This document shows, in pieces, positions 1-5,645 of a DNA stretch of 8,128 bases. Source of the DNA: Muribaculaceae bacterium (lineage in GTDB: Bacteria; Bacteroidota; Bacteroidia; Bacteroidales; Muribaculaceae). Every line of letters begins with the position of its first letter. Position 1 is the first letter of the stretch. The translations under genes and the position numbers were made by a program. The stretch lies in contig JAEEVB010000106.1 of the NCBI GenBank assembly GCA_016287065.1, positions 1 to 8,128 of the forward strand, given 5' to 3'. The notes under the pieces are model-generated. The model worked only from the letters and a program-made list of their open reading frames with translations, was not told the origin of the DNA and did no database searches.

Positions 1-1235
1 AGATCGTGATAGAGACGGTTGAAGCGGCTGCGGTCACGATAGCTCGTAGAGTGAGCAAACTGCGCATTGTAGAGTCGACCATAGGTGTCGTAGCTCAGCA
101 TCACATCGGCCCAAGTGAATCTCAGCATAGGAACATCTCTCAGATAGATAACATCTCTGTTGTAACCATCGATGTCATATCCCATTGTGAAGAGATAGTT
201 GAGCGAAGAGTTGTAGTAGCTACCGAACGAGAGTCCGAGAATGGTGTTGATGCGGGGGGCTCGGTTGTAGATCACGAACCCGGTGGGCATCACAGGCCTG
301 GTGATGATTCGGACTGCGGGACGGTACTGCCTTACGGGAGGAGGCAGAGGACGGCTCCAGTCGTTGTGGCGGTAGTTGTTGTTATAGGTGCTGTAGTTGC
401 GGTGGTTGGTCAGTTCGTAGTGTGAGCTGGCAGCGTTGTGATTGCTGTTGTCCACACCAGGACGGCGTCCGCCACCTATGTTGGTGCTACCTCCACGGAT
501 AATACCACTGTTGGCGCTGATGTTACCGGCGTTAGCTGTGTTGTTGCCGGCGTTATTGTTCAGGCGCGAGTCGATTCCTACACCTTCGTTAGGTCTTGCG
601 CTGCTCGAGATAGCACTGTTGTCTTTCGAGATATTGCCTGCGACGGTCGATTCCGAAGTGGGGCGTCGTCCACCGCTCACTGTACCTGAACCAGACTTGG
701 TGCTACTGCCACTTGACACGGTCGAGGAGCTAGTTCCAATGTTCGTGCGATTACCGCTTGTGCTACTCGTAGCTCTGTTGGTGCTCGACGATGAAGTGCT
801 AGGCACGGTCACGCTGTTGCTCGAGGGCCAGTGCGTTGCTCCGCTGCTGCGAGTCACGCTGCCGCTGGTGCTGGCTGCGCTGGTAGTGCCGGCAGGACGG
901 CGTCCTGAGGCGGTACCCGATCCGCTGCTGGTTGAGCTAGTGGTTTTGTTGTCGTTGCGACTCGTGGTAGTGGTCGCAGTGTTACTCACTTTGCTCTGAC
1001 TGCTATTGGAGCTGACAGCGGTTGTGCGAGTCGACGGAGTGGCTTTGGCCGTAACATTAGAGTTTGTGGCCTTGGCCTGCGAACTCACCGTGCTGGCAGA
1101 GTTGGTCGTTTGTGTGGTGGTGCCGGCAGGGCGGCGTCCACCCGTCACCTTGTTTTGTGCCATTGTGGCAACCGACATCAAAAGTGCTGTTGCCATCATT
1201 GCACCCAGGAATGAATTGCGTGTTAAAGTCTTCAT
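1..1235 (-). CDS. Secreted Ser/Thr/Asn-rich protein with four GRRP motifs, unknown function (partial, 3' end off window)
   Basis: The reading frame is open from an ATG at 1233-1235 to the left edge: 411 complete codons, no stop, so the C-terminus is missing. Residues 1-26 (MKTLTRNSFLGAMMATALLM, then SVATMA) form a signal peptide with likely cleavage before Gln27, so the product is exported. Residues 28 to about 270 are low-complexity, dominated by Ser, Thr, Asn and Gly, and look disordered. They contain four GRRP motifs starting at residues 33, 111, 189 and 256, the first two extended to GRRPAGTT. Residues about 290-320 are Pro/Arg/Tyr-rich (PLPPPVRQYRP). From about 325 the sequence becomes ordinary and Tyr-rich (ILGLSFGSYYNSS, MGYDIDGYNRDV, WADVMLSYDTYGRLYNAQF), suggesting a folded C-terminal domain. 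I do not recognise the family. A surface or envelope protein with a linker-like N-terminal half is plausible. The frame is supported by the signal peptide, the -7 box just upstream and codon-level conservation of the motif with synonymous changes. It is transcribed divergently from the C69 operon. Confidence 0.85.
   Translation of the reverse strand, partial: MKTLTRNSFLGAMMATALLMSVATMAQNKVTGGRRPAGTTTQTTNSASTVSSQAKATNSNVTAKATPSTRTTAVSSNSSQSKVSNTATTTTSRNDNKTTSSTSSGSGTASGRRPAGTTSAASTSGSVTRSSGATHWPSSNSVTVPSTSSSSTNRATSSTSGNRTNIGTSSSTVSSGSSTKSGSGTVSGGRRPTSESTVAGNISKDNSAISSSARPNEGVGIDSRLNNNAGNNTANAGNISANSGIIRGGSTNIGGGRRPGVDNSNHNAASSHYELTNHRNYSTYNNNYRHNDWSRPLPPPVRQYRPAVRIITRPVMPTGFVIYNRAPRINTILGLSFGSYYNSSLNYLFTMGYDIDGYNRDVIYLRDVPMLRFTWADVMLSYDTYGRLYNAQFAHSTSYRDRSRFNRLYHD
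444..1139 (-). repeat. Four dispersed GRRP-coding repeats
   Basis: Copies of a GGRRP- or SGRRP-coding unit begin at 1139, 905, 671 and 470 on the minus strand (residues 33, 111, 189, 256). Spacing is 78, 78 and 67 codons. The two closest copies, at 1116-1139 and 882-905, match at 22 of 24 bases; both differences are at third codon positions and both copies encode GRRPAGTT. The other copies keep only GGRRP or GGGRRP and then diverge (PTSEST, PGVDNS). The sequence between copies is Ser/Thr/Asn-rich without an obvious longer repeat. This suggests an old duplicated module of about 78 residues in which only the GRRP core remains conserved, or a selected short motif. Confidence 0.75.
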
Positions 1236-1259
1236 AGCTGTAAAATTTTAATTGTTATG

Positions 1260-1267
1260 CAAAAATA
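1260..1267 (-). promoter_or_regulatory. -7 box of GRRP-protein gene
   Basis: On the minus strand the sequence reads TATTTTTG, matching the Bacteroidetes -7 consensus TAnnTTTG, followed by CA. It ends 24 nt before the ATG at 1235, giving a short leader of roughly 15-20 nt. No good TTG -33 element is visible 19-21 bp upstream, so the promoter may be weak or need an activator. Confidence 0.5.
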
Positions 1268-1476
1268 GCGTTAATTATTGATTTCTTTGCCATTTTGACG
1301 TGAAAAAAGATGAAATGTTTAATGTTTTTTATTGAGATTGGTCGGTGAAATCTGCCCGTTGGTCGATTGCAGTATGAATTTGGGTGGTTGAAGGGCAATG
1401 AAGGCTCTTGCGAGATGATGGTTTTTGTGATGTCAAGGGCTATATTGGCTTCGCCGAAATGATGTTGCGCTTTGGA

Positions 1477-1500
1477 AAAATGCAAACTTGTTTGCATTTT
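1477..1500. promoter_or_regulatory. Perfect inverted repeat, candidate operator of the C69 operon
   Basis: The arms AAAATGCAAAC (1477-1487) and GTTTGCATTTT (1490-1500) are exact reverse complements around a 2-bp TT spacer. The right arm contains TTTG at 1491-1494, which is also the best -33 element for the C69 promoter, with a 20-bp spacer to the -7 box at 1515. A dimeric regulator bound here would cover the sigma-factor contact region and most simply act as a repressor. The position argues against a terminator: the gene to the left is transcribed away from it. The regulator is not identifiable from this window. Confidence 0.6.
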
Positions 1501-1522
1501 CACTCAACTTGCAGTAACTTTG
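1491..1522 (+). promoter_or_regulatory. Promoter of the C69 peptidase operon
   Basis: TTTG at 1491-1494, a 20-bp spacer and TAACTTTG at 1515-1522 match the Bacteroidetes primary-sigma promoter (TTTG, 19-21 bp, TAnnTTTG). Transcription would start near 1528-1530, leaving an A-rich leader of about 58 nt before the ATG at 1587. This also rules out an in-frame ATG at 1527 as the translation start, because it would lie at or before the transcript's first base. Confidence 0.75.
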
Positions 1523-1586
1523 TAAATTGTGTGGGGCACATTATTATATAATAGAAAAAAAAGAAACAAAACATAATATCAAAAGC

Positions 1587-3239
1587 ATGAAGAAAATATT
1601 GTTATTGATGGCGGCAGCCGTTTTGGGACTGTCGTCAAGCGATGCTTGTACGAGCATCATTGTGGGCAAGAAAGCGAGTGCCGACGGTTCGGTAATGACA
1701 ACCTACAACTGCGACTCCTATGGCACATTCCACCCGTTGTATCATTATGCAGCTGCTAAACACAGGAAAGGCTCCATGCGTGATGTGATTGATCGTGACA
1801 GCCGTGTGTATCATGGCCAGATTGCCGAGGCCGAGGAAACCTATAATGTGATAGGCGACATCAACGAGTGGCAGGTGAGCATTGGCGAAACCACCTTTGG
1901 CGGTCGTCATGAAATGATCGACACTACGGGTATCTTAGACTATGGGAGCCTGATGGCGATAGCGCTGCAACGCTCAAAGACGGCCCGTGAGGCCATCCAG
2001 GTGATGACTACTCTTGCCGACCAGTATGGCTACTGCAGCAGTGGCGAGAGTTTCTCGATTTGTGACCCCAACGAGGCGTGGATCATGGAGATGGTGGGCT
2101 GTGGCCCCGGCAGCAAAAAAGTGTCTTGGGTGGCACTGCGTGTTCCCGACGAGGCTATTTGTGTGCATGCCAACCAAAGCCGCATCAGCAAGTTTAACAT
2201 GAAGGATAAGCAAAATGTGCTCTATTCTAAGAATGTGGTGAGCTATGCCCGCAGTCAGGGCTGGTTTAAGGGCAAGGACGAAGACTTCAGCTTCAATGAT
2301 GCCTACAACGAACCCGACTTTGGCGGCCGCCGTTACTGCGACGCACGCGTGTGGACCATCTACCGCAAGTTTGCCGATGGTTTCGACCGCTATCTGCCCT
2401 ATGTCGAGGGCAAGGAACCGCTCGACAAGGTGGAGCGCATGCCGCTGTGGATCATACCTAACCGCAAACTGAGTGTGCAGGATGTGCAGATGTGCTTGCG
2501 CGACCACTACGAGGGCACAGCACTGGCCATGGACAATGACATGGGACAAGGTATCTATGAATCGCCATTCCGCCCCAGTCCGCTCAAGTTCACTGTCGAT
2601 GGCAAGGATTACTTCAACGAGCGCCCCGTTGCCACTATGCAGACGGCCTTTACGTGGATCAGCCAACTGCGCAGCTGGCTGCCCCGTGAGGTGGGCGGTG
2701 TGCTTTGGTGGGCCAACGATGATGGCGATGTAGCCGTCTACACACCTATCTACTGTGGCAATACTACACCGCCACGCTGTTACAACACACCGGGTGCCGA
2801 TGCCGTGACCTTCAGCATGGACAATGCCTACTGGGTCGAGAACTGGGTGGGTAATATGGTGTATCCTCGATACAGTCTGCTTTATCCCAGCCTTAAACAG
2901 GTGCGAGACTCGCTCGAGACGAGCTATTTCGCCAATCAACAGGCCGTTGAGAATCATGCACTGGCATTGCTCAAGAACGACCGTGGTGCTGCGCTCAAGT
3001 TCTTGAACAATTATAGTAACGGGGTGGCCGAGCAGATGCTGGCACGCTGGAAGGAACTGGCCACCTACCTGATTGTGAAATTCAACGACGGCATTGTGCG
3101 CGAAGAGGAGAACGGTCACTACAAGATGAGCAAGACGGGCTTCCATCCCGTGACCACCCGACCGGGCTACTCCAAGAAGATTGCGAAGAAACTGGTGGAG
3201 AGCACCGGTGATAAGTTTGCCATTCCAGCCCAAAAGTAG
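1587..3239 (+). CDS. Secreted C69-family dipeptidase (Ntn hydrolase), first tandem copy
   Basis: This 550-residue protein belongs to peptidase family C69 (formerly U34, PepD-like), N-terminal-nucleophile hydrolases that cleave dipeptides or related amides. The ATG at 1587 is chosen because it begins a clean signal peptide (MKKILLLMAAAVLGLSSSDA, residues 1-20). The following Cys21, in ACTSIIVGKKASADGS, aligns with the catalytic N-terminal Cys of the family, so signal-peptidase cleavage after S-D-A would expose the nucleophile directly. Other family-like blocks are WQVSIGETT (95-103), GESFSICDPNEAW (153-165), ANQSRI (195-200), RDHYEGTALAMDN (305-317) and GGVLWWANDD (370-379). The length exceeds PepD of lactobacilli (about 470) and fits the longer secreted Bacteroidetes type. 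It ends with TAG 5 bp before the next gene and is the promoter-proximal member of the operon. The product is expected in the periplasm. The exact substrate cannot be told from sequence; a bile-salt or penicillin-acylase-like amide activity is a less likely alternative. Confidence 0.93.
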   Translation: MKKILLLMAAAVLGLSSSDACTSIIVGKKASADGSVMTTYNCDSYGTFHPLYHYAAAKHRKGSMRDVIDRDSRVYHGQIAEAEETYNVIGDINEWQVSIGETTFGGRHEMIDTTGILDYGSLMAIALQRSKTAREAIQVMTTLADQYGYCSSGESFSICDPNEAWIMEMVGCGPGSKKVSWVALRVPDEAICVHANQSRISKFNMKDKQNVLYSKNVVSYARSQGWFKGKDEDFSFNDAYNEPDFGGRRYCDARVWTIYRKFADGFDRYLPYVEGKEPLDKVERMPLWIIPNRKLSVQDVQMCLRDHYEGTALAMDNDMGQGIYESPFRPSPLKFTVDGKDYFNERPVATMQTAFTWISQLRSWLPREVGGVLWWANDDGDVAVYTPIYCGNTTPPRCYNTPGADAVTFSMDNAYWVENWVGNMVYPRYSLLYPSLKQVRDSLETSYFANQQAVENHALALLKNDRGAALKFLNNYSNGVAEQMLARWKELATYLIVKFNDGIVREEENGHYKMSKTGFHPVTTRPGYSKKIAKKLVESTGDKFAIPAQK

Positions 3240-3244
3240 TGATA

Positions 3245-4927
3245 ATGAAACGAGTATCTATCATTTTAGCAACTTGCTGTGCCGCGCTGGCACTAGCATT
3301 GCCAAGCGAGGCTTGCACCAACATCATCGTAGGCAAGAATGCAACTGTTGATGGGAGTGTGATGTGCACCTACTGCATCGACTCGTGGGGCGCATTTCAC
3401 AAAATGTATCGCTACGAGGCGGGCATTCACCCTGCAGGCACGATGCGCAAGATTTATGACCGCGATACACGCGTCTATCACGGCCAGATACCTGAAGCCC
3501 CGGTCACATACTTGGTAACCGGCAACATCAATGAGTGGCAGGTGAGCATAGGAGAGACTACTTTTGAGGGCCGCGACGAACTGCTCGACAACAATGGCAT
3601 CATCGACTATGGCAGCCTCATGGACCTGGGACTGCAGCGGTCGAAGACAGCCCGCGAGGCCATTGAGGTGATGACGAGCCTGGCAGAGAAATATGGCTAC
3701 TGCAGCACAGGCGAGAGTTTCAGCGTGTGCGACCCCAACGAGGCGTGGCTGCTGGAACTGGTGGGCTGTGGCAAGGGGCGCAAAGGTGTGGCTTGGATGG
3801 CTGTGCGTGTGCCCGACAATGCCGTGTTGGCACACTCTAATCAGAGCCGCATTCGCAAGGTGGACCTGACCGACACAGCCAATGTGAAGATGTCGAAGAA
3901 CTGCATCAGCTTTGCACGCAAGATGGGCTTTTTCAAGGGCAAGGACGAGGACTTCAGTTTTTGCGACGCCTACAATCCGCCCACATTTGGTGGGCGCCGT
4001 CTGGGCGACACACGCGCTTGGGCCATCTATCGCCATTTGAAGAGCGGCATGGATCGCTATTTGCCTTATGTCGAGGGTATCAAGCCCATGAGCGAGGTGG
4101 AACCGCTGCCCATGTGGATTATTCCCGACAAGAAACTCACGGTGAACGATGTGATAGAGTGCATGCGCGACCACTTCGAGGGAACGGCGCTTGCCATGGA
4201 CAATGACCCGGGCGCGGGGTTCTACGACAGTCCCTTCCGCCCGCAACCCTTGCGATACGACGACGAAGGTACATCGATGTTTAACGAACGTCCGGTGGCT
4301 ACTGCGCACTCTGCCTTTACTTATGTGTGCCAGTTGCGCAGCTTCATGCCACGCGAGGTGGGCGGCGTGATATGGTGGGGTAACGACGACAGCGGTATGG
4401 TGGCATTCACGCCGGTTTACTGCTGTGCCAACCGTGTGCCGCGCTGCTACGACACGCCGGGAGCCGACGCGTTCCACTTTAGCGACGAGAATGCCTATTG
4501 GGTCGAGAATTGGGTGAGTAACATGGTCTACACACGATGGAACTTGCTCTATCCCGAGTTGCAGCAAGTGCGCGACTCGTTGCAGGCCAGCTACTTTGCC
4601 CGTCAGCCAGAGGTAGAGCAGCGTGCGCTGGAACTGTTGAAAACCGACCGCGATAGTGCCAATGTCTATTTGGGCAACTATGGCCACGAGGTGGGCGAGC
4701 AGATGGTGAAGCGTTGGCGCGAGATGGCCTATCACATGATTGTGAAGTATAACGATGGCGTGGTTCGTCAGGAAGAGAACGGGAAGTACAAGCGTAACAA
4801 GAGCGGTTTCCGTCCCGTGCTCAAGCGGCCTGGCATGAGCAAGAAGGCGCGTCGGCGCATCCATGAAGCTACCGGCACACGCTTCGAGGTGCCCGGCAGC
4901 AAGCAGATGGACACCTCATTCCGTTAA
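3245..4927 (+). CDS. Secreted C69-family dipeptidase (Ntn hydrolase), second tandem copy
   Basis: This 560-residue protein is a paralogue of the gene just upstream. From the catalytic Cys to the final Phe-x-x-Pro the two align with a constant offset of three residues, so there is no net insertion or deletion over about 525 residues; identity is roughly 60% by eye, not computed. The signal peptide is MKRVSIILATCCAALALALP followed by SEA, with Cys24 as predicted nucleophile (ACTNIIVGKNATVDGS). Conserved blocks are WQVSIGETT (98-106), GESFSVCDPNEAW (156-168), RDHFEGTALAMDN (308-320) and GGVIWWGNDD. The C-terminus is seven residues longer than in copy one and ends QMDTSFR. A GTG at 3239, overlapping the upstream TAG by one base, would add two residues; the ATG at 3245 gives the more typical signal peptide. 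The tight spacing indicates co-transcription and perhaps translational coupling. The differences in loops suggest the copies have split dipeptide preferences, which is inference. Confidence 0.93.
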   Translation: MKRVSIILATCCAALALALPSEACTNIIVGKNATVDGSVMCTYCIDSWGAFHKMYRYEAGIHPAGTMRKIYDRDTRVYHGQIPEAPVTYLVTGNINEWQVSIGETTFEGRDELLDNNGIIDYGSLMDLGLQRSKTAREAIEVMTSLAEKYGYCSTGESFSVCDPNEAWLLELVGCGKGRKGVAWMAVRVPDNAVLAHSNQSRIRKVDLTDTANVKMSKNCISFARKMGFFKGKDEDFSFCDAYNPPTFGGRRLGDTRAWAIYRHLKSGMDRYLPYVEGIKPMSEVEPLPMWIIPDKKLTVNDVIECMRDHFEGTALAMDNDPGAGFYDSPFRPQPLRYDDEGTSMFNERPVATAHSAFTYVCQLRSFMPREVGGVIWWGNDDSGMVAFTPVYCCANRVPRCYDTPGADAFHFSDENAYWVENWVSNMVYTRWNLLYPELQQVRDSLQASYFARQPEVEQRALELLKTDRDSANVYLGNYGHEVGEQMVKRWREMAYHMIVKYNDGVVRQEENGKYKRNKSGFRPVLKRPGMSKKARRRIHEATGTRFEVPGSKQMDTSFR

Positions 4928-4953
4928 CCCCCTTCTTGGTGTGCAATAAAATA

Positions 4954-4986
4954 AAAAACCTCCGTCAGTGCATGGCGGAGGTTTTT
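4954..4986. terminator. Bidirectional intrinsic terminator
   Basis: Arms AAAAACCTCCG (4954-4964) and CGGAGGTTTTT (4976-4986) are exact complements, and inner T-G, C-G and A-T pairs can lengthen the stem, leaving a loop of about five bases. The A-run on the left and T-run on the right make it work on either strand. It lies 26 bp past the C69 operon stop and 22 bp past the stop of the convergent small gene, so it probably ends both transcripts. Confidence 0.9.
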
Positions 4987-5008
4987 GTGATTCTGTTGAG
5001 CGGGATGG

Positions 5009-5569
5009 TTACTCACTGATTTCGAAGAGGAAGGAAACAAAATCACCATTTTCGCTTTCATTGATGGTCACGCACTTGTTGTCTTTGCGCATGATGATGG
5101 TGTCCTCTATTACTTCAGGTGCAAACCCTCCTTTGGTCAGTTGCTCAGTCAGGATTAGTGCCATATCCTCGCTGTAGATGTCGAATGAGATACTGAGGTA
5201 ACCAAAGTCGCCTTCTCCGCCATTGTTGCAGGCGGTGATGACCACCACATTTGACTCGTATGAGTATGGTTCGGGAACAAAGACGTACTTGTCGGTGTCA
5301 TTAACACCGTCTTTGTAGAATCCATCGATGATAGAGCAGGGGCCGCCATAGCCTTCGCCCACCAGTTCGTGCGTGTAGCCGTAGGCGGTGAAGTGCTTCA
5401 CATAGTTGTCGATAGCGGCCTTTGCATCGGCCTCTTCGTTGGCCAGTGTGATGTAACGATAGGTGATGACATCAAATATCTCGTCGACGGGCATGATGTC
5501 GATGGCCTTCTGGGCCCATACCGAGCCAAAGCAGGCAAGAGCGGCAATGAGGGTGAAAATCTTTTTCAT
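5009..5569 (-). CDS. Small secreted protein of unknown function, downstream of C10 protease
   Basis: The product is 186 residues from the ATG at 5569 (MKKIFTLIAALACFGSVWAQ); another ATG six bases upstream (5575) would only add Met-Ile and gives a poorer signal-peptide start. Signal-peptidase cleavage is likely after SVWA, before Gln20. The mature part is acidic (many Asp and Glu), has no membrane segment and alternates short helices and strands, for example VDEIFDVITYRYITLANEEA and EDMALILTEQLTKGG near the C-terminus. I do not recognise the family. It is on the same strand as the C10 protease gene, 76 bp after its stop, with its own consensus promoter in the gap and no terminator visible between them, so it could be expressed alone and by read-through. 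In other C10 systems (SpeB with Spi, Bacteroides C10 proteases with their Bfi-type partners) a small protein encoded beside the protease is an inhibitor. That is a positional analogy only; I see no convincing similarity to the protease propeptide. Confidence 0.85.
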   Translation of the reverse strand: MKKIFTLIAALACFGSVWAQKAIDIMPVDEIFDVITYRYITLANEEADAKAAIDNYVKHFTAYGYTHELVGEGYGGPCSIIDGFYKDGVNDTDKYVFVPEPYSYESNVVVITACNNGGEGDFGYLSISFDIYSEDMALILTEQLTKGGFAPEVIEDTIIMRKDNKCVTINESENGDFVSFLFEISE

Positions 5570-5597
5570 AATCATGTGATGTTTTAGAGTTTTGTTG

Positions 5598-5627
5598 CAA
5601 ATTTATGAAAAGAACTCGAATAATCAA
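5598..5627 (-). promoter_or_regulatory. Promoter of the small secreted protein gene
   Basis: On the minus strand, TTG (5627-5625), a 19-bp spacer and TAAATTTG (5605-5598) match the Bacteroidetes promoter consensus well. The -7 box ends 28 nt before the ATG at 5569. It sits wholly within the gap after the C10 gene stop, so the small gene can be transcribed independently of the protease. Confidence 0.7.
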
Positions 5628-5645
5628 TAAGCATCAATGAAAATC

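Larger units (their letters stand above)
1236..1586. other. Divergent intergenic region between GRRP-protein gene and C69 operon
   Basis: This 351-bp stretch separates the two divergent genes. It holds the leftward -7 box near 1260, the rightward promoter at 1491-1522 and a perfect 11-2-11 inverted repeat at 1477-1500. The transcribed leader of the rightward operon is A-rich and includes a 12-bp AT palindrome at 1542-1553 (TATTATATAATA). Between about 1300 and 1470 I see no gene, RNA or clear structure; a minus-strand open frame across 1255-1503 has no signal peptide, starts with GTG and overlaps both promoters, so I regard it as chance. Confidence 0.7.

Noticed and set aside
442..999. Plus-strand open frame coding a Leu/Val-rich 185-residue product
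   Set aside because: It is antisense to the GRRP-protein gene. Its Leu/Val richness is simply the complement of Ser/Thr/Asn-rich codons, and it lacks a promoter or signal peptide.
1477..1500. Palindrome as an intrinsic terminator
   Set aside because: No gene is transcribed into it from the left, the stem is AT-rich, and it coincides with promoter elements.
1255..1503. Minus-strand open frame of 82 residues in the divergent intergenic region
   Set aside because: GTG start, no signal peptide or domain, composition of non-coding AT-rich DNA, and it overlaps both the palindrome and the -7 box of the next gene.
1527..1586. N-terminal extension of the first C69 protein from an ATG at 1527
   Set aside because: The extension is charged, hides the signal peptide, and starts at or before the predicted transcription start.
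1644..1649. Cys21 of the first C69 protein (and Cys24 of the second) as a lipoprotein anchor
   Set aside because: The preceding S-D-A and S-E-A lack the usual Leu at -3 of a lipobox, and the Cys aligns with the family's catalytic N-terminal nucleophile, which must be free.
1974..3233. Long minus-strand open frame (419 residues) antisense to the first C69 gene
   Set aside because: It is complementary to a well-supported family member. His/Leu/Val-rich composition is typical of antisense frames in moderately GC-rich genes. Its likeness to the antisense frame of the second copy follows from the paralogy of the sense strands.
3293..4864. Minus-strand open frame of 523 residues antisense to the second C69 gene
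   Set aside because: Same reasoning: an antisense shadow of a conserved gene, with no signal peptide, promoter or recognisable domain.
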